NCBI RefSeq assembly: GCF_024055575.1
Contig: NZ_JAMXOE010000001.1
Location: 248,001-312,000, forward strand
Direction of reading: 5' to 3'
Length of the DNA stretch: 64,000 nt
From: Mucilaginibacter flavidus
Lineage (GTDB): Bacteria; Bacteroidota; Bacteroidia; Sphingobacteriales; Sphingobacteriaceae
Shown here one piece after another: positions 1 to 9,240 of the stretch (position 1 is the first letter of the stretch; every line of letters starts with the position of its first letter). Below the pieces are notes generated by a model. The model saw only the letters and a list, made by a program, of their open reading frames with translations, was not told where the DNA came from and did not search any database. The position numbers were made by a program, and so were the translations under genes.

Positions 1-698
1 ATACTCAAATAAACCAGTCGGCAGCCCAAAGCTATAGCCAACTTCTGTCTGATCCAAAAACGGTAGTGGTAAGCAGCGGCACCGATGTTCAACGGGTAAA
101 ACGCGTGGGTGGACAGCTTGCAACAGCTATTGAAGGATATTTAAAAACAAACGGGTTTGGTGATCAATACAGCTTTAAATGGGAATTTAACCTGATAAAG
201 AGCAGCGAAGTAAACGCATGGTGTATGCCAGGCGGAAAAGTTGCGGTTTATAGTGGGCTGATGCCACTTGCCAAAACTGATGCAGAACTTGCTACCGTTA
301 TGGGCCACGAAATTGGGCACGCCATAGCCCGTCATTCTGCAGAGCGCGTTTCGCAGCAAATGGCGGTGCAGGGTATTGGCGGTGCAGTTAGTGTTGCATC
401 GTCGACAAAAAGCGAGGGCACTCAAAATATCATCAATTCGTTATACGGCGTTGGCGGACAGCTGGCACTACTAAAATATTCGCGTGACCAGGAATCGGAA
501 GCCGATCGCTTAGGCCTGACGTTTATGGCCCTTGCGGGCTACGACCCGCATGCCGCCCTTAGCTTTTGGCAAAATATGGCAGCACAAAACAAAGGTGGCG
601 CTCCACCCGAATTGCTAAGCACCCACCCTGCCGACGCAACCAGGATTGCTGATATCCAGAAAAGGATACCAGAAGCCATGAAGTATTACAAACACTAA
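1..698 (+). CDS. M48 family metalloprotease, 5' end outside the window
   Basis: Zinc metallopeptidase of the M48 (Ste24/YcaL/LoiP-like) type, expected in the envelope, where such enzymes act in protein quality control. The frame is open from base 3 without a stop, and the residues before the first possible internal GTG (66) fit the family, so the true start lies upstream. The zinc-binding HEIGH motif is at 306-320. The third ligand region, ESEAD, follows about 60 residues later (near 492-506), with the usual GYDP stretch after it. Length after HExxH is normal and the C-terminus is complete. A hairpin terminator follows directly. The family is clear; substrate and exact subfamily are not. Confidence 0.9.
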   Translation, partial: TQINQSAAQSYSQLLSDPKTVVVSSGTDVQRVKRVGGQLATAIEGYLKTNGFGDQYSFKWEFNLIKSSEVNAWCMPGGKVAVYSGLMPLAKTDAELATVMGHEIGHAIARHSAERVSQQMAVQGIGGAVSVASSTKSEGTQNIINSLYGVGGQLALLKYSRDQESEADRLGLTFMALAGYDPHAALSFWQNMAAQNKGGAPPELLSTHPADATRIADIQKRIPEAMKYYKH

Positions 699-703
699 AA
701 TTT

Positions 704-729
704 ATCCCGCTTTTATGCGGGATTTTTTA
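704..729 (+). terminator. Rho-independent terminator after the M48 gene
   Basis: Perfect 7-bp stem ATCCCGC/GCGGGAT with a 6-nt loop, followed by a run of T, starting 6 nt after the protease stop. It overlaps the possible ATG at 715, which is one reason to start the next gene at 733. Confidence 0.85.
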
Positions 730-732
730 TTT

Positions 733-1488
733 ATGGGAAAACGTAAATTTTTAGAAGCCCGCTGGAACAACCTTTTAATGCTGAACTACGAGGTTCCCCC
801 CGAGGTGTTAACACCTTATTTGCCGCCATACACAGTGCTCGACCTGTGGGAAGGCAAAGCGCTGGTGAGCATGGTTGGCTTTCTGTTTTACGATACCCGC
901 GTTCTTGGCATTAAATGGCCATTCCACGTTAATTTTGAAGAGGTTAACCTGCGCTTTTATGTGAAGCACTTTGATGGTAAGCAATGGAAAAGAGGAGCCG
1001 TTTTTATCAGCGAAATTGTTCCAAAAAGCATAATTGTATTAATGGCCAACAATTTATATAAAGAACACTACCGCGCGTTGCCTATGAGGCATTCCGAACT
1101 ACCCGCCGGGGATATCGCCACCACATTTTTATATGAATGGAAGTTAAAAGGCAAGTGGAATAAGCTTGGTGCAACCGTAAGTAACCATTTTGAGGACATA
1201 CAGCCCGGCAGTCCCGAAGAGTTTATTTTTGAGCACTACTGGGGCTACAACAAACTAACAGATGCTAAAACCATGCAATACCAGGTTGAGCATATATCAT
1301 GGCAAATTGCCGAGGTGACCAACCCTGTTTTTGATGCTGATATTGCTGAATTATATGGCGAAGAGTTTGTGTCTTTTTTAAGCGAAAAGCCATTTTCGGC
1401 GTTTTTTGCAAATGGTTCGGAGGTTAATGTGCGGATTGGGGAGAAGATTGTGAGTGACCTAACACTTGCAGTATCGCCTGCGCCTTAA
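733..1488 (+). CDS. DUF2071 (YqjF-like) family protein
   Basis: A 251-residue protein matching the DUF2071/YqjF family: an N-terminal FLEARWNNLLMLNYEVP stretch, then PYLPPYT and later ALVSMVGFLFYDTRV and EVNLRFYV, typical of this acetoacetate-decarboxylase-like fold. Biochemical function is not established. An upstream ATG at 715 is in frame but lies inside the terminator loop of the previous gene, so the ATG at 733 (MGKRKF) is preferred. The 3' end overlaps the convergent pabB gene by 65 bp, so the C-terminal residues of both are encoded by the same DNA on opposite strands. Confidence 0.85.
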   Translation: MGKRKFLEARWNNLLMLNYEVPPEVLTPYLPPYTVLDLWEGKALVSMVGFLFYDTRVLGIKWPFHVNFEEVNLRFYVKHFDGKQWKRGAVFISEIVPKSIIVLMANNLYKEHYRALPMRHSELPAGDIATTFLYEWKLKGKWNKLGATVSNHFEDIQPGSPEEFIFEHYWGYNKLTDAKTMQYQVEHISWQIAEVTNPVFDADIAELYGEEFVSFLSEKPFSAFFANGSEVNVRIGEKIVSDLTLAVSPAP

Positions 1489-2713
1489 GTAAACACTCCT
1501 CATACTCTTTTTCCGCATCAGCATAATAAGTTATGGCGCTGCCTGCATGAAAAGAAAGGTACTTGTTAGTTTCGTTATACAACAGCGTCCGTATAACCAC
1601 GTTAAAATCAAAATCCCCGTCAGGACTAAAGTAGCCTATTGCACCGGAGTAAACACCGCGCCGGCTTTGTTCATATTGTTCCATCAGCCGCATGGCATTT
1701 ATCTTGGGCGCGCCGGTCATGCTGCCCATCGGGAAAGAGTTTTTGATAGCTTGCACGGCGCTAACATCTTCTGCAAGCTCGCACACCACTGTCGATATCA
1801 TTTGATGCACATGTGCAAAGCTATAAATACCATACAGTTCTTCAGCTTTAACAGTCCCGGGTTTAGCTGACAGAGTGAGGTCATTTCGTACCAGGTCAAC
1901 TATCATTACGTTTTCCTGCAGCTCTTTTGTGTGATTCCTGAGCTCATTAATCAACGCTTCATCTGCTGCTGCTGTGGCACCACGTTTTGCAGTGCCTTTA
2001 ATAGGTTGCGATATTAATTTGCCGCCCCTTTTGGCCAGGAATCGTTCGGGTGTGGCGCATAGCACGTATTTATCCCTCAGTTTAAAAAAAGCAGAAAATG
2101 GATTTGGCGATACCTCGTTCAGCTTAACAAAAACCGACAGCGGGTCAATAACAGCATTTTCTGCAAAAAATTCCTGGCAAAAGTTGGTTACATAAATATT
2201 ACCCCGGTTTATGTGCCCTTGTATTTTTTCGACGGCTTCAATATAACCCGCTTTGCTTAAACGCGACCGGATATCCACCATTGCTTCGTCTGACTGGCGC
2301 GAAAGCACCTGCCCTGCGATACTTTTGAAAACGCCGGCCGGGTCGTCGGCGATTATTTCAACTTTATTTTTTTGAAAGATTAACAGGTATTGCGGTACAA
2401 AAAAGTACAGGCCAGGAAATCCAAGGCCGTCTGGGTTTTCAGATGTTAAATCTTCAATTTCGTTTTTTAGGTCGTAAGTCAAAAAGCCGGTCATCCACCC
2501 CGGGTGTCGATCCCTGAAACTCTGCAATTGATCAAACGCCGAACCAGTTTCTGCGGTAATTTCGTCTTTAACGCCAATGGCAATCAACGCATCAAACTTA
2601 CCATAACTATCGTTAAAATCATTCGAATCCAGGTAGCAGCACACATCAAAACCCGAAGCCCATTGCAACGCTTTTCTTTTATATTCCGCCGGACTTGAAA
2701 GGTATTGAATCAC
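1424..2713 (-). CDS. pabB: aminodeoxychorismate synthase component I
   Basis: Chorismate-using enzyme that makes 4-amino-4-deoxychorismate for folate synthesis. The 429-residue protein has the chorismate-binding domain motifs PIKGTAKRG (about 237-245), VMIVDLVRNDL (269-279), GSMTGAPK (330-337) and GSAITYYADAEKEYEE near the end. The lysine in PIKGT is the PabB nucleophile; anthranilate synthase TrpE has PIAGT there, so PabB is favoured. The glutamine amidotransferase partner is not adjacent. The start is GTG at 2713, 4 nt after a TATTTTTG promoter box, so the mRNA is probably leaderless. There is no earlier usable start. The 3' end overlaps the DUF2071 gene. Confidence 0.92.
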   Translation of the reverse strand: MIQYLSSPAEYKRKALQWASGFDVCCYLDSNDFNDSYGKFDALIAIGVKDEITAETGSAFDQLQSFRDRHPGWMTGFLTYDLKNEIEDLTSENPDGLGFPGLYFFVPQYLLIFQKNKVEIIADDPAGVFKSIAGQVLSRQSDEAMVDIRSRLSKAGYIEAVEKIQGHINRGNIYVTNFCQEFFAENAVIDPLSVFVKLNEVSPNPFSAFFKLRDKYVLCATPERFLAKRGGKLISQPIKGTAKRGATAAADEALINELRNHTKELQENVMIVDLVRNDLTLSAKPGTVKAEELYGIYSFAHVHQMISTVVCELAEDVSAVQAIKNSFPMGSMTGAPKINAMRLMEQYEQSRRGVYSGAIGYFSPDGDFDFNVVIRTLLYNETNKYLSFHAGSAITYYADAEKEYEECLLKAQAILQVLGHSQSSPQSAH

Positions 2714-2717
2714 ACCG

Positions 2718-2725
2718 CAAAAATA
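2718..2725 (-). promoter_or_regulatory. Bacteroidota -7 box for pabB
   Basis: TATTTTTG on the minus strand, matching TAnnTTTG, ending 4 nt before the GTG start. No good -33 TTTG is seen at the usual distance, because a terminator hairpin lies there. Confidence 0.6.
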
Positions 2726-2731
2726 GAATCA

Positions 2732-2760
2732 AAAAATGAAAAGGCCCCATTTAGGGGCCT
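2732..2760 (-). terminator. Rho-independent terminator of purA
   Basis: On the minus strand a 7-bp stem AGGCCCC/GGGGCCT with a 5-nt loop is followed by a T-rich tract. It lies 25 nt past the purA stop and directly upstream of the pabB promoter. Confidence 0.85.
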
Positions 2761-2784
2761 GTATCTTAATTTTTAAATTATCGT

Positions 2785-4104
<1,320 letters not shown>

Positions 4105-4110
4105 CTAAGC

Positions 4111-4135
4111 CAAATATACAAACCCTGCAAAGGTA
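4111..4135 (-). promoter_or_regulatory. Two possible -7 boxes for purA
   Basis: On the minus strand TACCTTTG (4128-4135) and TATATTTG (4111-4118) both match TAnnTTTG, about 63 and 46 nt before the purA start. They may be alternative promoters. No clear -33 TTTG is seen at the standard distance of either. Confidence 0.55.
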
Positions 4136-4177
4136 TCATCATAAGCACGTTATAATGATAAAGCTAAAAAGTTTTTT

Positions 4178-4648
4178 TTACTGGGCTTTTCGGTCGCAAA
4201 AACCTGCACGCAGTTTTTCGCAGTTACCATATAGGTTAAGTGAGTGGTGTTTTATCTCAAATTTAAGCAGGGTACCCATCATGCTTTGTATTTGTTGTAT
4301 GCGCGGGTCGCAAAATTCAACAACCTTGCCGCAATCAATGCAAATAATATGGTCGTGCTGTTTATATCCGTACGATTTTTCGAACTGGGCCATATTTTTG
4401 CCAAACTGGTGTTTGGTCACCAAATCGCACGATACCAGCAGTTCAAGGGTATTGTAAACCGTTGCCCGGCTAACGCGGTACTTTTTATTTTTCATGTGGA
4501 TGTATAACGATTCCACATCAAAATGATCCGAGCGTGAGTATATTTCTTCAAGTATTGCAAAACGCTCGGGGGTTTTCCTGAGGTTTTTATTTTCAAGGTA
4601 GGCCTCGAAAATCTTTTTAACCATGGCTATGGTTTCCTGTTGAGACAT
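4178..4648 (-). CDS. Fur family metal-responsive repressor
   Basis: A 156-residue DNA-binding regulator of the Fur/PerR/Zur family. The N-terminal winged helix is recognisable ([15 protein letters not shown], then [15 protein letters not shown]). The dimerisation domain carries the [10 protein letters not shown] metal-binding stretch and [10 protein letters not shown]. One CxxC is intact (CIDC). The usual second C-terminal CxxC is degenerate here: single cysteines in GNCEKL and GFCDRK. Whether it senses iron, zinc or peroxide cannot be told from sequence. It lies between relA and purA on the same strand. A TAACTTTG box 17 nt upstream suggests its own promoter. Confidence 0.9.
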   Translation of the reverse strand: MSQQETIAMVKKIFEAYLENKNLRKTPERFAILEEIYSRSDHFDVESLYIHMKNKKYRVSRATVYNTLELLVSCDLVTKHQFGKNMAQFEKSYGYKQHDHIICIDCGKVVEFCDPRIQQIQSMMGTLLKFEIKHHSLNLYGNCEKLRAGFCDRKAQ

Positions 4649-4665
4649 TTTTATCTATTAAAGGA

Positions 4666-4694
4666 CAAAGTTATGAAAAAGAACCAAGATACAA
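4666..4694 (-). promoter_or_regulatory. Promoter of the Fur-type gene, -33 within a repeat arm
   Basis: On the minus strand TTG (4692-4694), 18 nt, then TAACTTTG (4666-4673). The TTG belongs to a CAAGA unit of the adjoining intergenic repeat. Confidence 0.55.
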
Positions 4695-4827
4695 GAGTCA
4701 AGAATCAAGAGAAAAGATTTAAGACGCATGAAATCAAGAGTCAAGAGAAAACAAATTTATGATTAACCGGTAACATTGTTTGATATTGGAATAAATCTTG
4801 GTTCTTGACTCTTGGTTCTTGATTCTG
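4681..4827. repeat. Intergenic CAAGAnT repeat, opposing arms, relA-fur spacer
   Basis: Family A. Arm 4681-4711 is built from 7-nt units such as CAAGAGT, CAAGAAT and CCAAGAT. A second direct copy is at 4731-4748. The opposing arm 4794-4827 carries the complementary CTTGACT, CTTGGTT and CTTGATT units, so about 20 bp can pair around a core of roughly 45 nt. In relA mRNA the purine arm begins a few nt after the stop codon. Confidence 0.85.
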
Positions 4828-4830
4828 CCC

Positions 4831-7053
4831 TCACGATGCTTTCTCAATCACCGAATCGAAGCGGTTTACTCCGGTTATGCCCTTAACTGTTTTTAGTTTC
4901 CTTATCAGGTTTTCAAGGTGATCGGTATCATTTACATAAACCATAATCTGGCCCTCAAAAATTCCGTTATCACTATCCACAGTAATCGAGCGGATATTTA
5001 CCTTGAAATCGGTAGATATCACGGTAGTTAACTGGTTTATTAACCCTACTTCGTCAATACCGGTAATTCTCAACCCAGTTAAAAATGCCAACTCCTGCTG
5101 GTTTGTCCATTTGGCTTTTACAATGCGATAGCCATAGTTGGCCATTAGTTTGGCAGCATTAGGGCAATTGGTCCGGTGTATTTTTATACCGTCGCTAACG
5201 GTAACAAAGCCAAACACATCATCGCCGGGTATGGGGTTACAGCAATTGGCCAGCTTGTAATCAATCTTCTGCATATCCTCGCCAATCAGCAGCATATCGC
5301 TGTCTTTGGCCTTTATGCTCCGCAGCAAACCTGCTACCTGTTCCGCTTCTATCTTATCCTGCGGTTTATTTTCAATTACTTTTTCCGATGCCTGGTACTC
5401 TTTCAGGTCCTTCATATCAATAGTACCTTTGGCAATATTGTAAAACAGGTCCTGCGTTGAGGGCAGCTTAAAAAAGTAGCTCAGCTTATGTATATTTTCG
5501 GAGTTGTAAGTGATTTTTAATGATTTCATCTTACGCTCCAAAATTTCTTTCCCGTCTTCGGCTATCTTGCGTTTTTCCTCTTTTAACGCCGATTTTATTT
5601 TGGCTTTTGCCTTGGCGGTAACAACAATATTAAGCCAGTCTTCTTTGGGAGTTTGCTTGCTTGATGTAATAATCTCCACCTGGTCGCCGTTTTGCAGCTT
5701 ATGGCTCAAGGGCACCAGTTTATGGTTAACCTTAGCGCCGATACAGCTTGCGCCAACATCAGTGTGTATTTCAAATGCAAAATCGAGTGCTGTAGCACTT
5801 AGCGGGAGTTGTATTAATGCACCTTTGGGTGTAAAAATGAAAATCTCGTCGCTAAACAGGTTCATTTTAAAATCATCCAGAAAGTCGAGTGCGTTTGAGT
5901 CAGGATTTTTCAGCATATCCCTAACCTTTTGCACCCACAAATCAAGGCCGCTATCTGTTGATGATTCTTTGTATTTCCAATGCGCGGCAAAACCTTTTTC
6001 GGCAATTTCGTTCATCCGTTTGGTGCGTATCTGCACTTCAACCCATTGCCCACGTGGCCCCATCACAGTAGTATGTAGCGACTCATAACCGTTTGCCTTC
6101 GGCGATGATATCCAGTCGCGCAGCCTGTCAGGGTTAGGCCTGTACAAATCGGTAACTATCGAGTATGCTTTCCAGCAATCAGCTTTTTCACTTTCAGGTG
6201 TGCTGTCTAAAATTATCCTGATGGCAAAAAGGTCATACACTTCCTCGAAAGGAATGGCCTTTTTTTTCATTTTATTCCAGATGGAATGGATTGATTTCGG
6301 CCTGCCAAACAAATCGGCATGTAAGTCCTGCCCTTCCAGTACCTTTTTTACCGGCTCGATAAAGTCTCTTATAAATTTCTCCCGTTCGGCTTTCTTCTCA
6401 TTCAGCTTGTTTTTAATAAACTGGTAGGTTTCCCGCTCCATATATTTCATGGATAGGTCTTCCAATTCCGATTTTATGGCATAAAGCCCTAAACGGTGCG
6501 CAAGCGGCGCATATAAATAAACCGTTTCTGACGATAGCTTCAGTTGCTTGTCGCGCGGCATAAACTCCATGGTGCGCATGTTGTGCAGACGGTCGGCAAG
6601 TTTTATCAAAATCACCCTAACATCATCGGCCAGGGTTAGCAGCATCTTACGGAAGTTTTCGGCCTGTAACGAGCTATTGGTATCGAATACTCCCGATATT
6701 TTGGTAAGGCCGTCAATTATCATGGCTACCTTTTTGCCAAATTCCCTCTCTATGTCATCAAGGGTCATGTCAGTATCTTCCACAACATCGTGCAGCAAAG
6801 CACAAACTATCGAGGTTGTACCCAGGCCAATTTCTTCGGCAGCTATCTGGGCAACAGCAATCGGATGATAAATATAAGGTTCGCCTGACTTACGGCGCAT
6901 ATCCTTATGGCTCTCCAGCGCCATTTCAAAAGCCTTGCGTATCATCCGCTTATCACCCTTCTGCAGGGTCGATTTTGAGGCACGCAGCAGAGCACGGTAT
7001 CTCTTTAGTATCTCGGTCTTCTCGGTTTCCAGGTCTATCACTAAGTCTTTCAT
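4831..7053 (-). CDS. relA: bifunctional (p)ppGpp synthetase/hydrolase (Rel/SpoT)
   Basis: Makes and degrades the stringent-response alarmone (p)ppGpp. The 740 residues follow the RSH order: HD hydrolase domain with intact HDVVEDTD (about 88-95); synthetase domain with EVYDLFAIRIIL and WVEVQIRTKR; TGS domain starting at IFTPKGALIQL; a zinc-finger-like stretch KLANCCNPIPGD; and a C-terminal ACT domain. Because both hydrolase and synthetase motifs are intact it should be bifunctional, as expected where one long RSH serves the cell. The start MKDLVIDL at 7053 is kept. A repeat element, not a clear terminator, follows the stop. Confidence 0.95.
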   Translation of the reverse strand: MKDLVIDLETEKTEILKRYRALLRASKSTLQKGDKRMIRKAFEMALESHKDMRRKSGEPYIYHPIAVAQIAAEEIGLGTTSIVCALLHDVVEDTDMTLDDIEREFGKKVAMIIDGLTKISGVFDTNSSLQAENFRKMLLTLADDVRVILIKLADRLHNMRTMEFMPRDKQLKLSSETVYLYAPLAHRLGLYAIKSELEDLSMKYMERETYQFIKNKLNEKKAEREKFIRDFIEPVKKVLEGQDLHADLFGRPKSIHSIWNKMKKKAIPFEEVYDLFAIRIILDSTPESEKADCWKAYSIVTDLYRPNPDRLRDWISSPKANGYESLHTTVMGPRGQWVEVQIRTKRMNEIAEKGFAAHWKYKESSTDSGLDLWVQKVRDMLKNPDSNALDFLDDFKMNLFSDEIFIFTPKGALIQLPLSATALDFAFEIHTDVGASCIGAKVNHKLVPLSHKLQNGDQVEIITSSKQTPKEDWLNIVVTAKAKAKIKSALKEEKRKIAEDGKEILERKMKSLKITYNSENIHKLSYFFKLPSTQDLFYNIAKGTIDMKDLKEYQASEKVIENKPQDKIEAEQVAGLLRSIKAKDSDMLLIGEDMQKIDYKLANCCNPIPGDDVFGFVTVSDGIKIHRTNCPNAAKLMANYGYRIVKAKWTNQQELAFLTGLRITGIDEVGLINQLTTVISTDFKVNIRSITVDSDNGIFEGQIMVYVNDTDHLENLIRKLKTVKGITGVNRFDSVIEKAS

Positions 7054-7145
7054 TATCGTGCTTTGTTCTTTATCGCTCTAAATATCATAAACTTGCAATA
7101 AAAATTATAATTGCATGTTATAATAATTACCCAAAAAAATTGCGT

Positions 7146-7153
7146 TATTTTTG
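7146..7153 (+). promoter_or_regulatory. -7 box for the DUF4294 gene
   Basis: TATTTTTG matches TAnnTTTG and lies 14 nt before the ATG at 7168. This argues against the longer reading from 7111, which would start upstream of the promoter. Confidence 0.5.
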
Positions 7154-7167
7154 TACTACGTAAAATT

Positions 7168-7782
7168 ATGAAATTTATTGGCTTCTTGTTGCTGTTTTGT
7201 TGCGTAATGGGTATAGCCAATGCCCAAACCAAAGCGCCTGCGCCATTAATTTTAGGCAAAAATGATACCATCCGTACTTACCTAACTGTCGATAGCGGCA
7301 AAATGATGCCATGGATTGTATTGAACGAAATTAAAATTAGCGATACCCGCATTTTTAAAAGCCAGGCCGATCTTGACAACTACAGGCGCCTACGCTATAA
7401 CGTGCTTAAAGTATTGCCGTATGTGCGTTTTGCCGGTGCACGGTACCGCCAGTTACAGCGCGACCTTGCCTTAACCGGCGACAGGCACAAGCAGAAGGAA
7501 TTAATCGGCACTTGCGAAACTGAAATAAAGACCTTGTTTAATAAAGAAATTAAAGATCTGACAATTAGTCAGGGCGAGGTGCTTATCAAGTTGATTAACC
7601 GCGAAACAGGTAATACAAGCTACGCAATGGTGAAAGAATTAAAGGGTGGATTCAAGGCCTTCCTGTTTCAATCAGCCGCGCGCATTTTTGGGCACGACCT
7701 GAAAGAAACTTACGACCCTGAAGAACAAAAAGATATTGAAGCTATCCTGAATCAAGCGGGATACGTTTCATCTAACAATTAA
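7168..7782 (+). CDS. DUF4294 domain protein, exported
   Basis: A 204-residue protein starting MKFIGFLLLFCCVMG with a typical signal peptide cleaved after ...GIANAQ. The mature part matches DUF4294, a Bacteroidota family of unknown function: MPWIVLNEIKISDTRIF, RRLRYNVLKVLPYV, LIKLINRETGNTSY. A longer frame from 7111 would remove the signal peptide from the N-terminus and cross the promoter box. Its stop is 2 nt before the glutathione peroxidase start, so the two genes probably form an operon. It probably lies in the periplasm or is secreted. Confidence 0.85.
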   Translation: MKFIGFLLLFCCVMGIANAQTKAPAPLILGKNDTIRTYLTVDSGKMMPWIVLNEIKISDTRIFKSQADLDNYRRLRYNVLKVLPYVRFAGARYRQLQRDLALTGDRHKQKELIGTCETEIKTLFNKEIKDLTISQGEVLIKLINRETGNTSYAMVKELKGGFKAFLFQSAARIFGHDLKETYDPEEQKDIEAILNQAGYVSSNN

Positions 7783-7784
7783 TA

Positions 7785-8285
7785 ATGGTTGATAAAAGTA
7801 TTTACCAGTTTAACGTACAACAGTTAAACGGTGAGGAATTAAACCTATCTGAATATAAGGATAAGGTTCTGTTAATAGTAAATACCGCCTCACAATGCGG
7901 TTTCACTCCCCAACTCAAAGAACTGGCGCAGTTACGAAAAGACTTCCCGGGTGATGATTTCCAGATATTGGCTTTCCCGTCAAACGATTTCGGTGGGCAG
8001 GAACCTTTGGACGGAAAAGCAATTGCCGATTTTTGTGAAATACAGGAAGTAAATTACCCGGTATTTGAAAAGATAAGGGTGCGGGGCCCGTATGCACATC
8101 CGTTGTACAACTTCTTTGCCGATAAAAAACAAAACGGCAAAATCAGCTCAGTGCCGCGCTGGAATTTTCATAAATTTTTAATTGATAAATCGGGCCTGGT
8201 TACCGATTTCTTCTACCCTTTCACTAAACCGACCTCTTCAAAAATCAAGAAGCAGATAGGGCGGTTGCTTGAAAAGGGGAAATGA
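7785..8285 (+). CDS. glutathione peroxidase family thiol peroxidase
   Basis: Reduces hydroperoxides with a peroxidatic cysteine. The 166 residues contain NTASQCGFT (Cys38), NDFGGQEP (Gln72) and VPRWNFHKF (Trp126, Asn127), the full catalytic set, with Cys instead of selenocysteine. No signal peptide, so cytoplasmic. It follows DUF4294 by 2 nt and is followed, after a repeat spacer, by bshB1 of bacillithiol synthesis. The family name does not imply glutathione as reductant: many bacterial members use thioredoxin, and a bacillithiol-linked donor is possible here by inference from context only. Confidence 0.94.
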   Translation: MVDKSIYQFNVQQLNGEELNLSEYKDKVLLIVNTASQCGFTPQLKELAQLRKDFPGDDFQILAFPSNDFGGQEPLDGKAIADFCEIQEVNYPVFEKIRVRGPYAHPLYNFFADKKQNGKISSVPRWNFHKFLIDKSGLVTDFFYPFTKPTSSKIKKQIGRLLEKGK

Positions 8286-8425
8286 GAATTAAGAAATCAA
8301 GAAACAAGAATCAAGAGAGAAAAAACTGGACGGTAGAAGAAGCGTCATAAAAGTTTTTTTTAAGCTTTGTATTGATTAAATTTTTGACTTTTGTCTTGAC
8401 TCTTGTTTTCTTGATTTCCTGGTTC
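8286..8425. repeat. Intergenic CAAGAnT repeat, opposing arms, gpx-bshB1 spacer
   Basis: Family A. Purine arm 8286-8317 (ATCAAGAA, ACAAGAAT, CAAGAGA units) starts directly at the peroxidase stop. The pyrimidine arm 8384-8425 carries CTTGACT, CTTGTTT, CTTGATT. The core between them is AT-rich. Translating the right arm creates a false hydrophobic N-terminal extension of bshB1. Confidence 0.85.
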
Positions 8426-8440
8426 AATAATTTTTATGCG

Positions 8441-9166
8441 ATGCTTAAATTAGATATTTTAGTTTTATCCGTTCACCCGGACGATGCCGAACTTGGCTGC
8501 GCCGGCACCATACTTAAACATATTGCCTTAGGCAAAAAAGCCGGCATTGTTGACCTTACCCGAGGCGAACTTGGCACCCGTGGCTCGGCGGAAATAAGGG
8601 ATAAAGAAGCGGCAGAATCGGGCCGTATCCTTGGCTTGGCAGTAAGGGAAAACTTGGGCATTCCCGATGGTTTTTTTGAAAACACCAGGGAATACCAACT
8701 AAAGATTATCGCCGCCATACGCAAGTATCAACCCGAAATATTAATTACCAACGCCTACCACGACAGGCATCCCGACCATGGCCGGGCAAATAAATTAGTT
8801 GAGGATGCTGCATTTTTAGCCGGACTGAGAAAAGTTGAAACACTGGACACAGATGGCAATATACAGGCTGCATGGCGGCCCAAACAAGTGCTGCATTTTA
8901 TACAAGACAATTATATACAACCAGATATTTTAATTGACGTAACCGATTTTTGGGATAAAAAGCTGGAGAGCATCCGTGCTTTTGGCTCACAGTTTTATAA
9001 CCCCGAGTGGGCTGATGAGCCTCAAACCTACATTTCGTCGCCTGAATTTATAAAGGTTGTTGAGGCACGCGCACGCGAATTCGGCAAAAGCATCCAGGTA
9101 AAATACGCGGAAGGCTTCACGTCGAGAAAAATTTTGGGAGTGGACAGTTTGTTTGACCTGAGATAG
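8441..9166 (+). CDS. bshB1: bacillithiol biosynthesis deacetylase BshB1
   Basis: Zinc-dependent deacetylase of the LmbE/PIG-L family that removes acetate from GlcNAc-malate in bacillithiol synthesis. The 241 residues start MLKLDILVLSVHPDDAELG; HPDDAE (12-17) and HDRHPDH (107-113) supply the zinc ligands. Length and the early VDLTRGELGTRG stretch match BshB1 and not larger LmbE proteins. The start at 8441 is chosen because the frame further upstream only translates the intergenic repeat. bshA and bshC are not in the window. Bacillithiol is the expected low-molecular-weight thiol of this phylum. Confidence 0.93.
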   Translation: MLKLDILVLSVHPDDAELGCAGTILKHIALGKKAGIVDLTRGELGTRGSAEIRDKEAAESGRILGLAVRENLGIPDGFFENTREYQLKIIAAIRKYQPEILITNAYHDRHPDHGRANKLVEDAAFLAGLRKVETLDTDGNIQAAWRPKQVLHFIQDNYIQPDILIDVTDFWDKKLESIRAFGSQFYNPEWADEPQTYISSPEFIKVVEARAREFGKSIQVKYAEGFTSRKILGVDSLFDLR

Positions 9167-9178
9167 AAATCAGAGAAA

Positions 9179-9230
9179 AGAGATTAGAGGTTAGGGAAAA
9201 AGTTCAACTAATCTCTAACTTCTAATCTCT
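9179..9230. repeat. Intergenic AGAGATTAG repeat, hairpin between convergent genes
   Basis: Family C. Purine arm 9179-9196 (AGAGATTAGAGGTTAGGG) and pyrimidine arm 9208-9230 (CTAATCTCTAACTTC, then TAATCTCT) can form a hairpin. It fills most of the spacer between bshB1 and the convergent 146-residue protein and might stop transcription in both directions, although no T-run follows. Confidence 0.75.
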
Positions 9231-9240
9231 AGTTGCTGAC

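Noticed and set aside
4681..4827. CRISPR array
   Set aside because: Units are 7-8 nt, degenerate and without regular spacers; no cas gene is present. The same holds for the other repeat spacers.
8372..8440. Longer bshB1 reading with a hydrophobic N-terminus
   Set aside because: It translates the pyrimidine arm of the CAAGAnT repeat; the family starts at MLKLDILVLS (8441).
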